From contig NZ_CP080521.1 in assembly GCF_019468565.1 (NCBI RefSeq), positions 2,604,001 through 2,668,000 of the forward strand: a stretch of DNA of 64,000 nt. Reading direction: 5' to 3'. The notes beneath the pieces were generated by a model. It did no database searches, was not told the DNA's origin, and saw nothing but the letters and a program-made list of their open reading frames with translations. Each line of letters begins with the position of its first letter. Position 1 is the first letter of the stretch. The stretch is from Pseudonocardia sp. DSM 110487 (lineage in GTDB: Bacteria; Actinomycetota; Actinomycetes; Mycobacteriales; Pseudonocardiaceae). Position numbers and translations under genes: made by a program. Below are positions 17,295 through 26,231 of this stretch, piece by piece.

Positions 17295-18305
17295 ATGGGC
17301 CGCGTGACGATCCGCGACGTCGCGCTCCACGCCGGGGTGGCGGTCGGCACCGTGTCGCACTACCTCAACCACCCCGACAAGGTGTCCGACGAGAAGGCGC
17401 AGCGCATTCGTACCGCGATCGACGCGCTCGGCTTCGTCCGCAACGACGCGGGCCGCCAGCTGCGCCTCGGCCGGAGCACGGCGGTCGCCTACATCGCGCC
17501 CGACGTGAGCAACCCGTACTTCGCGGCGATCGCGGAGGGCGTGGAGCAGCGGGCGTCGGAGCGGGGGCTCGCCGTCTTCATCGCCAACTCGCGCCGCAGC
17601 CGGGAGCGGGAGGACGCCTACCTGCAGCTGTTCGAGCAGCAGCAGGTGAGCGGCATGCTGGTGGCCTCGCACGGGCCGATCGAGGACCGACTGGCCCGCA
17701 TCCGGTCGCGCGGCACACCGTCGGTGCTCGTCGGGCAGGCCGCCCAGTCGCCGGAGCAGCCATCCCTGTCGATCGACGACGTCATGGGCGGGCGCCTCGC
17801 GGCCTCGCACCTGATCGGGCTGGGCAGACGCCGGGTGGCGTTCGTCGGCGGGCCGTTCGGGGTGCGGCAGGTCGCCGACCGGCTGACAGGGGCGAGCGAC
17901 GCGGTGCACGCGAACCCCGAGGTCACCCTCGAGGTGATCGACGCGCGGGACCGGACGATCCGCGGCGGAACCGAGGTCGGCAAGGCACTGCTCGCCCGAC
18001 CGGAGGCCACCCGGCCCGACGCGATCTTCGCGGTGAACGACCTGCTCGCGCTCGGCATCATGCACGTGCTGGTGGCGGGCGGGGTCCGGGTGCCGGAGGA
18101 CGTCGCGCTGATCGGCTACGACGACATCGAGTTCGGCGAGGCGTCGCTGATCCCGCTCAGCTCCGTCCGGCTGCCCCACGAGGCCTTCGGCTTCGCCGCC
18201 GTCGACCTGCTGCTGGACGAGATCGCGGGCACGGTCGGCGAGCGGCACCTCGTGTTCGACCCGGAGCTGGTGGTTCGGGCGAGCTCGGTGGCGTCAGGCC
18301 CGTGA
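17295..18305 (+). CDS. LacI-family transcriptional regulator
   Basis: A 336-residue repressor. Helix-turn-helix residues ~4-24 read T-I-R-D-V-A-L-H-A-G-V-A then G-T-V-S-H-Y-L-N, followed by a LacI-type sugar-binding domain (Y-I-A-P-D-V-S-N-P-Y-F; I-F-A-V-N-D-L-L-A-L-G; L-I-G-Y-D-D-I). ATG 17295 has GCGAGGAGATC upstream. Three similar boxes before the transporter, SDR and SMP-30/lacI genes make this the likely regulator of the whole 11.8-19.3 kb block. Confidence 0.9.
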   Translation: MGRVTIRDVALHAGVAVGTVSHYLNHPDKVSDEKAQRIRTAIDALGFVRNDAGRQLRLGRSTAVAYIAPDVSNPYFAAIAEGVEQRASERGLAVFIANSRRSREREDAYLQLFEQQQVSGMLVASHGPIEDRLARIRSRGTPSVLVGQAAQSPEQPSLSIDDVMGGRLAASHLIGLGRRRVAFVGGPFGVRQVADRLTGASDAVHANPEVTLEVIDARDRTIRGGTEVGKALLARPEATRPDAIFAVNDLLALGIMHVLVAGGVRVPEDVALIGYDDIEFGEASLIPLSSVRLPHEAFGFAAVDLLLDEIAGTVGERHLVFDPELVVRASSVASGP

Positions 18306-18324
18306 TCACACGTATGGAGGGTGC

Positions 18325-19290
18325 ATGACGAGGGACCCAGGAACGGTGGAGCAGGCAGCCGGGATCGAGGTGAATCCGGTCGCCGGGTACATCGGGGCCG
18401 AGATCACGGGCGTCGATCTGGCGGACGACCTGGACGACGCCCAGGTCGCGGCGATCAGGGCGGCGGTGCTGCGCTGGAAGGTCGTGTTCTTCCGGGGGCA
18501 ACGGCTGGACCACGCCGGGCACGTGGCGTTCGCGCGGCGGTTCGGGCAGCCCGTCGCGCTGGGCAGGCGCGGGAGCGCGTCCCCTGCTGACTTCCCGGAG
18601 ATCGAGACCACCGCCGACCGGTTGGAGCTGGGCGGGCGGTTCGGCATGGAGCACGACGAGTGGTTGGAGCGCCGCAGGCACACCCTGCTGCGCGGCTGGC
18701 ACTGCGACCACGGCGCTCGGGTCGACCCGCCGGCCGCAACCATTCTGCGCGCCGAGGCGGTGCCGCCCTACGGCGGTGACACCATGTGGTCCAACCTGGC
18801 GGTGGCGTATGCCGGGCTGTCCGCGCCGGTGCGGGAGTTCGTGGCGGGCCTGAGGGCCGAGCACCGGCTCGGCGTCGGCTACCAGCCCCGACCAGGCGAT
18901 GACGCCTACGCCCGCCACCTGCTGGACCACCAGGTCGCATCGGTGCACCCGCTGGTGCGCGTGCATCCCGAGACCGGGGAGCGGGTGCTTCACGTCAACG
19001 GCTACTACGTCGAGCGCATCGTCGACGTCTCGCGCGCGGAGAGCCGGGCCATCCTGGACATGCTGCTGGAGCAGGCCGTCCGGCCCGAGTACACGGTCCG
19101 CTTCCGATGGGAGCCGGGGAGCGTGGCCTTCTGGGACAACCGCGCCACGATCCACCTGGCCCCCAGCGACCACGCCCACCTCGGTGCCCCGAGGATCATG
19201 CACCGGGTGATGCTGGCCGGTGAGGTGCCCGTGGGTGTCGACGGCAGGCCGTCCGAGCCGATCATCGGCAGCGAACCCGGGTGCTGGTGA
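18325..19290 (+). CDS. TauD/TfdA-family 2-oxoglutarate-dependent dioxygenase
   Basis: A 321-residue non-heme Fe(II)/2-oxoglutarate oxygenase. The metal triad is visible as H126-x-D128 (in G-W-H-C-D) and H277 (D-N-R-A-T-I-H), with the co-substrate arginine at R290 or R294. E. coli TauD (taurine) and TfdA (2,4-D) are family examples; this is a little longer, and the substrate is not predictable. ATG 18325 follows ATGGAGGGTGC. It starts 19 bases after lacI and may be co-transcribed with it. Confidence 0.88.
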   Translation: MTRDPGTVEQAAGIEVNPVAGYIGAEITGVDLADDLDDAQVAAIRAAVLRWKVVFFRGQRLDHAGHVAFARRFGQPVALGRRGSASPADFPEIETTADRLELGGRFGMEHDEWLERRRHTLLRGWHCDHGARVDPPAATILRAEAVPPYGGDTMWSNLAVAYAGLSAPVREFVAGLRAEHRLGVGYQPRPGDDAYARHLLDHQVASVHPLVRVHPETGERVLHVNGYYVERIVDVSRAESRAILDMLLEQAVRPEYTVRFRWEPGSVAFWDNRATIHLAPSDHAHLGAPRIMHRVMLAGEVPVGVDGRPSEPIIGSEPGCW

Positions 19291-20118
19291 CTAGGGAACC
19301 CGGAAGTCACCTGCCCGCCGCGTCAGCAGGTACACCGCCATGACGAGGACGATCAGCAGCGTCACGACGCCGGTCTCCGTCGTCGTGTAGGCCATCGCGG
19401 CGGGTGAGGTGGCGATCACCACCCGGGGACCGCCTTGGAGGACACTGTTGAAGGCGCTGTGGGCGTAGCTCACGGGCCAGATGGAGCCCGACCACAGCCG
19501 CAGCCAGCCGTACCAGACTCCGGCGAGCGTCAGCGTCGCCATCACCATCGGCACGACGATCCACCGGCTCCCCTCCGCCTGGTACGTCGTGGTCAGCGTC
19601 AGCAGCGGCAAGTGGAAGGCCGCCTGGCAGGCGCCCGTGGCCAGTACTGCGCGGCGGCCGGACATGACGGCACCGAACCTGAGCAGCAGGAACCCGCGCC
19701 ACCCGATCTCCTCGCCGAGGAGGACCACCCCGAACACCACGAGCGTGAGCACCAGCTCGAGCACCCAGCCTCCGATGCCGCCGTCCGGGGCCGTGAAGCG
19801 GACGACGCCGACCGCGGCGGCGATCGCGTAGCTCAGGGCGAGGACGGCCATCGTCCCGACCACACCGACGAGCATCGATCGCCATGGCGGGCGCCCGAAC
19901 CCCACGGCGGCCCAGGCCGCTCGCCGCTCACCACGGGGGAGCATGACGGGCACGGTGATCGCGACCGCGATGACCGGCACGAGGATGCTGATCAGCGGGG
20001 CGATCCCGGCTCGGGGAAGCGCGAGCGCGATCGCCAGCGCGAGCGCGTATGCGATCCCGAGGAAGACCCCGGCCTCGCGGAGGGCGGACGAGCGCGTCGA
20101 CGAGCCGGACCGGGTCAT
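19291..20118 (-). CDS. CPBP-family intramembrane metalloprotease
   Basis: A 275-residue multi-pass membrane protein of the CAAX protease/bacteriocin-processing (Abi, CPBP) family. Conserved motifs are E136-E137-x-x-x-R141 (G-E-E-I-G-W-R-G), F168-H169 and H220-x-x-x-N224 (H-S-A-F-N-S). Natural substrates in bacteria are mostly unknown. It abuts the stop of the TauD-like gene (convergent, no gap) and has murQ on its right, with no clear functional link to either. Confidence 0.88.
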   Translation of the reverse strand: MTRSGSSTRSSALREAGVFLGIAYALALAIALALPRAGIAPLISILVPVIAVAITVPVMLPRGERRAAWAAVGFGRPPWRSMLVGVVGTMAVLALSYAIAAAVGVVRFTAPDGGIGGWVLELVLTLVVFGVVLLGEEIGWRGFLLLRFGAVMSGRRAVLATGACQAAFHLPLLTLTTTYQAEGSRWIVVPMVMATLTLAGVWYGWLRLWSGSIWPVSYAHSAFNSVLQGGPRVVIATSPAAMAYTTTETGVVTLLIVLVMAVYLLTRRAGDFRVP

Positions 20119-20149
20119 GCGGGGTAGCTCGGTGCGGCTGGTGGGTTGG

Positions 20150-21052
20150 TTAGCTCAACGCTTTCCGGACGTGACCGCCCGCGGCCTGCAGGCGGACGCG
20201 GGCGGCCGGCGGGTCGTCGCCGCGCACCAGCATCACGAGGGCCACCGCCGTGTCACCCGAGGCGGCGTCGAGCGCGCCGGCCGCCCGGTCCGCGGTCACG
20301 CCGGTGATCTCCTGCACGATCCGCGCGGCCCGGCGGCGCAGCTTGTCGTTGCCTGCCTGTACCCCGACCATCCAGGCCCCGTAGGTCCGGCCCCGGTGGA
20401 TCATCGCCGCCGTCGACAGCACGTTCAGTGCGATCTTCTGCGCCGTGCCTGCCGTCAGGCGGGTGGAGCCGCCGACCACCTCGGGCCCGGTCAGCAGCTC
20501 GACGCGGTGGTCTGCGTCGCGGGCGACGGGGGTGCCTGCGTTGTTCGTCACGGCGATGGTGCAGGCGCCCGCCGTGCGGGCCGCGGCCAGTGCCTCGACG
20601 ACGAAGGGGGTGCGTCCCGATGCCGTGAGCCCGACGACGACGTCCCGGTCGGACAGTCGCAGCTTCGAGAGGCTCTCCCGAGCGGCCTCGGCGTCGTCCT
20701 CGGCCTCCTCGAGCGCCCGGCCGGCCGCCTCCACCCCGCCTGCCACCACGGCCACGACGGTGCCGTCGGGCACGCCGAACGTCGGCCCGCACTCCACGGC
20801 GTCGAGCGCCGCGATCCGGCCGGGCGTGCCGGCGCCGACGTAGACCAGGCGCCCGCCCTGTCCGAGTCGCTCGGCGATCGCCGCCGCCGCGACGGCGAGC
20901 TCGGCCCTGGCGGCGTCCAGCGCTGCTGCGACGCCTGCCTCGGCGGCGAGCAGCTCACCGACGACGTCGTCGACGGGCCGGATGTCGAGGTCCTCCAGGC
21001 CCGGCCGCACCTGCTCGGTGGGCAGCAGGTCCAACGCGACGGGGTTGTCCAT
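20150..21052 (-). CDS. murQ: N-acetylmuramic acid 6-phosphate etherase
   Basis: A 300-residue SIS-domain lyase that cleaves the lactyl ether of MurNAc-6-phosphate to GlcNAc-6-phosphate in cell-wall recycling. Diagnostic segments: V-G-A-G-T-P-G-R-I, A-L-D-A-V-E-C-G-P-T-F-G (catalytic Glu region), L-T-A-S-G-R-T-P-F, T-A-G-T-A-Q-K-I-A-L-N and a C-terminal UBA-like helix pair. The usual loop Ser-Gly-R is S-G-R here. ATG 21052 has TAGGAGCC upstream. Divergent from the ABC/GH89/GntR operon with two dre-like boxes between; a phosphorylating kinase is not visible in the window. Confidence 0.92.
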   Translation of the reverse strand: MDNPVALDLLPTEQVRPGLEDLDIRPVDDVVGELLAAEAGVAAALDAARAELAVAAAAIAERLGQGGRLVYVGAGTPGRIAALDAVECGPTFGVPDGTVVAVVAGGVEAAGRALEEAEDDAEAARESLSKLRLSDRDVVVGLTASGRTPFVVEALAAARTAGACTIAVTNNAGTPVARDADHRVELLTGPEVVGGSTRLTAGTAQKIALNVLSTAAMIHRGRTYGAWMVGVQAGNDKLRRRAARIVQEITGVTADRAAGALDAASGDTAVALVMLVRGDDPPAARVRLQAAGGHVRKALS

Positions 21053-21061
21053 GAGGCTCCT

Positions 21062-21073
21062 AGGTATAGACCT
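21062..21073. promoter_or_regulatory. dre-like GntR box (murQ side)
   Basis: AGGTATAGACCT, a near-palindrome close to the DasR core TGGTCTAGACCA, ten bases before the murQ ATG. Confidence 0.6.
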
Positions 21074-21115
21074 GGTTAGCGGTGCCGCCCACCTTAGAGC
21101 ACGACAGTTGCTTGC

Positions 21116-21127
21116 AGGTCTAGTCCA
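21116..21127. promoter_or_regulatory. dre-like GntR box (transporter side)
   Basis: AGGTCTAGTCCA, matching the DasR consensus TGGTCTAGACCA at 10 of 12 positions, 39 bases before the binding-protein ATG. The GntR at 26232 is the natural candidate to bind both boxes. Confidence 0.65.
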
Positions 21128-21166
21128 GATCCTGCACACTGCCGCAAAGCGGAGAGGGGTGGACGG

Positions 21167-22501
21167 ATGGCGTTCAAAGCAGGCCTCGGCCGGTGGGGAG
21201 TGGCCGCGTCGGTGGTGCTCCTGGCGGGGTGCAGCGCGCTGACCCCCGGCAGCAACTCCGCGCAGAACGGTGCGAACGAGCCCGCGCGGGCCGTGTCGAC
21301 TGTCCTGCCGAACGAGCCGGTGACGCTCCGGCTCGCGTTCACCGACGGGCCCGAGATGGTCGAGCGGCTCGTGGCGGCGTTCGAGGCGAAGCACCCGCAG
21401 GTGACGATCGAGCCGCAGTACACGGAGTTCAGCGACTACACGAAGAGCATCAAGCTCACGATGACGTCGAACTCGCCGCCCGACATCGCGCAGTACAGCG
21501 TGGCGATGAAGGACCTCATCGGGAGCGGCCACATCCTCGGGCTCGACGCCTACCGGGACGCCTACGGCTGGGGGGAGAAGTTCCCGCCGAACGGTCTGAG
21601 CCAGTTGACCTCGGACGAGAGCGGCAAGGTGGCGGGCACCGGCAGCCTCTACGGCGTCCCCGCCGGCCTGTCGCTCACCGGCGTCTTCTACAACAAGCAG
21701 CTCGCGGCGCAGGCCGGGATCAGCGCCCCGCCCCGTACCCTCGCGGAGTTCGAGCAGGCGCTCGCCAAGGCACGGGACGCCGGGCTCACCCCGCTCGCCG
21801 TCGGGGCGCTGGACTCCGGCGCCCTGCACCTCTGGGCCGCCCTGCTCAACGTCATGGTGCCGACGCAGGAGTACCGCGACTGGGTCAACGGCCAGCCGAA
21901 CGGATCGTTGACCGGGCCTGCGGCGCTGGCCGCCACCGAGAAGGTGGCCGAGTGGGCCCGCAACGGCTACATCACCGAATCCGCCAACGGCACCGGCCAA
22001 TCCCAGTCCACCGCCTCCTTCGCGAGCGGCGACAGCGTGTTCCTCATGAACGGCAACTGGGCCGCGGCGCAGATCGCCGCCGAGCTGGGCGAGGGCGCCG
22101 GGTTCTTCCTGATGCCCGGCCAGAGCCCGGACGAGCCCGCCACCGGGTCTGGCTTCAGCGTGTCGTACACGATCTCGCCGGCGAGCCAGCACCCCGATGT
22201 GGCCGCGGCGTTCCTCGACTTCCTCGCCTCTCCCGAGGCGGCGGCGATCGAGAGCGCGGGCGGGTTCCTGCCGCCCAACGTCGACGCGGCGCCCGCGCAG
22301 ACCGGGGTGCAGGGCGACCTGCAAAACGCCTATGCCCGCGTGATCGAGGCGGACGGCCTCAACGCCTACCCAGACTTCGCGGCGCCCGCCGCCTACGACC
22401 GCATGGCATCAGGGCTGCAGGCGCTGATCGCGGGTGAAGGGGACCCGCAGGCGTTCCTCACGCAGGTCCAGGAGATCCGTGACGACTACCAGGCGAAGTA
22501 G
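21167..22501 (+). CDS. ABC transporter amino-sugar-binding lipoprotein
   Basis: A 444-residue family-1 solute-binding protein. Lipobox L-L-A-G-C at about residues 18-22, then a disordered linker. Typical pieces: F-E-A-K-H-P-Q-V-T-I-E, S-P-P-D-I-A-Q-Y, G-V-F-Y-N-K-Q-L and F-L-M-N-G-N-W. By context (murQ, GH89, dre-like boxes) it probably binds GlcNAc, chitobiose, MurNAc or a similar wall-derived sugar, comparable to NgcE/DasA; that is inference. Confidence 0.88.
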   Translation: MAFKAGLGRWGVAASVVLLAGCSALTPGSNSAQNGANEPARAVSTVLPNEPVTLRLAFTDGPEMVERLVAAFEAKHPQVTIEPQYTEFSDYTKSIKLTMTSNSPPDIAQYSVAMKDLIGSGHILGLDAYRDAYGWGEKFPPNGLSQLTSDESGKVAGTGSLYGVPAGLSLTGVFYNKQLAAQAGISAPPRTLAEFEQALAKARDAGLTPLAVGALDSGALHLWAALLNVMVPTQEYRDWVNGQPNGSLTGPAALAATEKVAEWARNGYITESANGTGQSQSTASFASGDSVFLMNGNWAAAQIAAELGEGAGFFLMPGQSPDEPATGSGFSVSYTISPASQHPDVAAAFLDFLASPEAAAIESAGGFLPPNVDAAPAQTGVQGDLQNAYARVIEADGLNAYPDFAAPAAYDRMASGLQALIAGEGDPQAFLTQVQEIRDDYQAK

Positions 22502-23390
22502 GCCCGAGGTCAGAGCCGCGCCGCCGGTGGCCCGCCGCCGGTCGCCGCGCGGCTACCTCTTCGTCCTGCCAGCCCTGCTGTTCTACGTGACCTTCGCGAT
22601 CCTCCCCGCACTGCATACGGCGTACCTGTCGCTCTTCGACTGGGACGGGATCACCCTTGCCACGTTCGTCGGGCTGGGCAACTACCTGGAGGTGCTCACC
22701 GACCCGGACCTGCGCGCGGCCGTGGTGCACGCCCTCGTCCTGGTGGTGTTCTTCTCCTGGATCCCGATCGTGCTCGGCATGCTGATGGTCGGCCTGCTCG
22801 CCCGGCACCGGCAGCGGGGCATGACCGCGTTCCGGGTGCTGTACTTCCTGCCGCAGATCGTGCCGCTGGTGGCCGTCGGCATCACGTGGCGCTGGATGTA
22901 CGGCGAGGACGGCGTCGTCAACCAGGTGTTGCGATTCGTCGGGCTCGACGCCGTCACGCGCGCCTGGCTGGGTGACTTCGACGCCGCGCTGATCGCCGTG
23001 GGCCTGGTCGGCACCTGGGCCATGAGCGGGCTGTGCATGATGCTGTTCCTGTCCGGCGTCCAGAAGGTCGACACCAACCTCTACGAAGCCGCGCGGCTCG
23101 ACGGCGCCGGGCCGGTCCGCGAATTCGTCACCGTGACGCTCCCGGCGCTGCGCGGCGAGGTGGCCGTCGCCATGACCGTGACGACGGTGGCGGCCCTGGC
23201 CAGCTTCGACATCGTCTACGTCACGACGAACGGCGGGCCTGCCGACCGCACGACGGTGCCCGGGCTGCTGGTGTACCGCCTCGCGTTCACCGAGAGCGAG
23301 GTCGGCCTCGCCGCGGCACTGGCCACCGTGCTCGCCGCGCTGATCCTCGTGGTCGTCTTCGCCATCACCCGGCTGTCGAGGTCCGAATGA
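22479..23390 (+). CDS. Amino-sugar ABC transporter permease (MalF-like)
   Basis: A 303-residue CUT1 permease; Arg-rich N-terminus then about six membrane segments, EAA loop E-A-A-R-L-D-G-A-G-P-V, and T-N-G-G-P-A before the last helices. GTG 22479 is chosen for CAGGAGATC just before it, which makes a 23-base overlap with the binding-protein gene. Coupled by ATGA to the next permease. Confidence 0.88.
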   Translation: MTTTRRSRPEVRAAPPVARRRSPRGYLFVLPALLFYVTFAILPALHTAYLSLFDWDGITLATFVGLGNYLEVLTDPDLRAAVVHALVLVVFFSWIPIVLGMLMVGLLARHRQRGMTAFRVLYFLPQIVPLVAVGITWRWMYGEDGVVNQVLRFVGLDAVTRAWLGDFDAALIAVGLVGTWAMSGLCMMLFLSGVQKVDTNLYEAARLDGAGPVREFVTVTLPALRGEVAVAMTVTTVAALASFDIVYVTTNGGPADRTTVPGLLVYRLAFTESEVGLAAALATVLAALILVVVFAITRLSRSE

Positions 23391-24208
23391 GCTCCCGCGT
23401 CGAGCGATACAGCGGTTTCGCCATCCTGGTGGTGCTGGCGACCGGCATCGTGATCCCGTTCCTGTCCATCTTCCTGGCGTCGATGCAGCCGTCCGGGAGC
23501 GCGGTGACCGGGCTGTCCTGGCCAGAGCAGTGGAGCCTCGAGAACTACCGGCAGGCGTGGACGGTGGCCGGCTTTTCCGGGCTGCTGCAGAACAGCCTGG
23601 TGGTCGCGCTGGTCGTCGTGCCGGTTTCCTTGATCATCTCGACGCTCGCGGGCTACGCGCTGGGAACGATGGACCTCCCCGGCGGCAACGCCGTGTTCCT
23701 GTTCTTCGTGGCCGGTCTGACGATCCCGGTCGAACTGATCGTCATCCCGCTCTACTTCGACCTGCAGCTGGTGGGGCTCACCAACTCGCTCTGGGGCGTG
23801 GTACTGGCCGAGATCGCCCTGTTCATGCCGTTCAGCGTGTTCTGGATGCGCACCCATTTCCGCGCCACCCCGAAGGAGCTGATCGAGGCCGCCCGGATCG
23901 ACGGCGCGTCGGCGGTGACGATCCTGCGCCGCGTGCTGCTGCCACTGGCCCGGCCGTCGCTGACGACCCTCGCGGTGCTGGTGTTCATGTGGTCGTGGAA
24001 CCAGTTCCTGCTGGTCCTGATCCTGATCCAGGACCCGGATCGCCGCACCGCGCCCGCCGGGCTGGGCTTCTTCGTCGGCCAGCACACGACCGACATCCCG
24101 GTACTCTCGGCCGGCACGGTGATCGTGATCCTGCCGATCCTCGTGCTCTACCTGGTGTTCCAGCGCAGCTTCATCGCCGGGCTCCTGCAGGGAGCGCTGA
24201 AGGGATGA
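23387..24208 (+). CDS. Amino-sugar ABC transporter permease (MalG-like)
   Basis: A 273-residue CUT1 permease with the EAA loop E-A-A-R-I-D-G-A-S-A-V then V-L-L-P, and F-I-A-G-L-L-Q-G-A-L-K at the end, typical of MalG-type partners. Starts and ends in 4-nt ATGA overlaps with its neighbours. Confidence 0.9.
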   Translation: MSSRVERYSGFAILVVLATGIVIPFLSIFLASMQPSGSAVTGLSWPEQWSLENYRQAWTVAGFSGLLQNSLVVALVVVPVSLIISTLAGYALGTMDLPGGNAVFLFFVAGLTIPVELIVIPLYFDLQLVGLTNSLWGVVLAEIALFMPFSVFWMRTHFRATPKELIEAARIDGASAVTILRRVLLPLARPSLTTLAVLVFMWSWNQFLLVLILIQDPDRRTAPAGLGFFVGQHTTDIPVLSAGTVIVILPILVLYLVFQRSFIAGLLQGALKG

Positions 24209-26226
24209 GCGCGCGTGAGCTGCTGGAGCGCGTGCTCGGTCCGCGCGCGGACGAGTTCGACGTCGAGATCACCGACGGCCCGGACGCGTTCGAGGTCGAG
24301 GCATCGGGTGGCCGTGTTCTGCTGCGAGGCACCAACGGAGTCGCGATCGCGTCGGCGCTGCGGCACTACTTGAAGGCCTGCGGCTGTCACGTCACCTGGG
24401 ACGACCCGGTGCCTTCGTTGCCGGCACGGCTGCCGCCGCTGCGAGCGCAGGTCACGAGCCCGTGGCGCTACCGGTACCACTTCAACTTCTGCACCTTCGG
24501 CTACTCCACCGCGTTCTGGAACTGGGCGCGGTGGGAGCGCGAGATCGACTGGATGGCGTTGCACGGGGTGAACCTGCCGCTGGCCGTCGTCGGGCACGAG
24601 GCGATCTGGCTGCGGGTGCTCGCGAGGTTCGGCCTCGACGACGCCGCGGCGCGGGCGCACGTCGGTAGCCCGGCGTTCTTCCCGTGGACATGGATGGGCT
24701 GCGTCCACGACCACGGCGCGCCGGTCACCGACGCGTGGGTCGACGCGCACGTCGAGCTGGGGCACAAGATCCTGGAGCGCCAGCGCAGCCTCGGGATGAT
24801 CCCGGTGCTGCCCGGGTTCCCCGGGTACGTGCCGGCCGCGCTGGCCGGCGACCGCGGCGTCGACGTCGACTGGATGGGTTTCCGGAACCGCGCGCTGTCG
24901 CCCCGCGACCCGCTGTTCCACGAGTTCGGACTCGCGCTGCTGCGCGAGCAGGAACGCGAGTTCGGCTCGGACGGCTTCTACGCGGTCGACCCGTACATCG
25001 AGGGCTCCCCGCCCGACGGCGACCCGGCGGCGATCGCCGACCTCGCCGGCGCGATCGCCGCCACCCTCACCGCCCACGACCCCCGCAACGTGTGGGTCCT
25101 GCAGGGCTGGCCGTTCGGCTACCGGGCCGACTTCTGGGACGCCGAGCGCATCGAGGCATTCCTCGGTGCGATGCCGCGCGATCGCACGCTCGTACTGGAC
25201 CTGTGGGCCGACCACGAACCGGTCTCGGGATCCTTCGCCGGCCGACCGTGGCTGTGGTGCATGCTGCACAGCCTCGGCGGCCGCCCCGGGATGCACGCAG
25301 GGCTGGACGCCGTGGCCTCCGAGCCCGGTCGGCTCTCCGCTGGGCTCTCGGGCATCGGGGCTACCACGGAGTCGCTCGACCGCGACCCGGTGGCGTACGA
25401 GATGGTTGCCGACGTCGTGTGGCACGGCCGGATCCCGTCGATCGACGACTGGTTCGACGAGTACGCGCGGCTGCGCTACGGCCGGCGCGACGAGCGGCTG
25501 GAGAAGGCGTGGCGGCTGCTGGCCCCCGCGCTCTACCTGCGCTCGGACCGGCCGGGCCCGGCGATGTCGATCGTGATGTGCCGGCCCCGCCTCGATGACG
25601 ACCTGCGCCCACACCGGCCGGTGAACCTCGCGGCGCCGTTCGGGTCGCCCGACCCCGCGTTGGTCGAGGCCTGGGACCTGATGGTCGACAGCGCCGTCGA
25701 GCACGGCGCGTCGCCCGGCCTCGCCCGTGACCTCGTCGACGTGGGGCAGGAAGTGCTCACCCGCCTCGCGAAGAGCGCCTACGACGCCGTGGTCGCGGGC
25801 TCCCGGTCCGGCGCGGACTTCCTCGCGTGCCTCGAGTTGATCGATCGGCTGGCAGCCACCCGCCGCGACTACCTGCTCGGCACGTGGGAGCGGCAGGCTC
25901 GCGCGTGGGGCGGCCCGGCGCTGCAACAGGACGCGCGCCGGTTGCTCACGTCCTGGGTCGAGCCCGGCCACGTGCTGCAGGACTACGCGGGCCGCCACTG
26001 GGCCGGCCTGGTCGGCGGGTACTACCTGCCGCGCTGGCGCCTCTGGTTGCGGGCGTTGGAGGAGGGCTGGGACGTCGCGCGCTTCGAGGCCGGGCTGCGC
26101 GCGTTCGAGGAACGCTGGCTGGCGGACCCGCGGCCCTCGCCGGACGAGCCGCTGCCAGACGCGGTCGCCGTTGCCGCGGCGGTGCGGGACCGGTACCACC
26201 ACCTGGCGGCGGAAGCGCAACACTGA
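24205..26226 (+). CDS. Alpha-N-acetylglucosaminidase (GH89, NAGLU family)
   Basis: A 673-residue enzyme related to human NAGLU, which removes terminal alpha-linked GlcNAc. It has the small N-terminal alpha/beta domain (residues ~1-75), the TIM-barrel block with F-C-T-F-G-Y-S-T-A-F-W-N-W, E-I-D-W-M-A-L-H-G-V-N-L-P-L-A, P-W-T-W-M-G and L-P-G-F-P-G-Y, and a helical C-terminal domain. No signal peptide is visible, so it likely acts in the cytoplasm on sugars brought in by the coupled transporter. Starts in an ATGA overlap with the permease. Bacterial GH89 members from Clostridium act on mucin-type alpha-GlcNAc. Confidence 0.9.
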   Translation: MSARELLERVLGPRADEFDVEITDGPDAFEVEASGGRVLLRGTNGVAIASALRHYLKACGCHVTWDDPVPSLPARLPPLRAQVTSPWRYRYHFNFCTFGYSTAFWNWARWEREIDWMALHGVNLPLAVVGHEAIWLRVLARFGLDDAAARAHVGSPAFFPWTWMGCVHDHGAPVTDAWVDAHVELGHKILERQRSLGMIPVLPGFPGYVPAALAGDRGVDVDWMGFRNRALSPRDPLFHEFGLALLREQEREFGSDGFYAVDPYIEGSPPDGDPAAIADLAGAIAATLTAHDPRNVWVLQGWPFGYRADFWDAERIEAFLGAMPRDRTLVLDLWADHEPVSGSFAGRPWLWCMLHSLGGRPGMHAGLDAVASEPGRLSAGLSGIGATTESLDRDPVAYEMVADVVWHGRIPSIDDWFDEYARLRYGRRDERLEKAWRLLAPALYLRSDRPGPAMSIVMCRPRLDDDLRPHRPVNLAAPFGSPDPALVEAWDLMVDSAVEHGASPGLARDLVDVGQEVLTRLAKSAYDAVVAGSRSGADFLACLELIDRLAATRRDYLLGTWERQARAWGGPALQQDARRLLTSWVEPGHVLQDYAGRHWAGLVGGYYLPRWRLWLRALEEGWDVARFEAGLRAFEERWLADPRPSPDEPLPDAVAVAAAVRDRYHHLAAEAQH

Positions 26227-26231
26227 ACGCG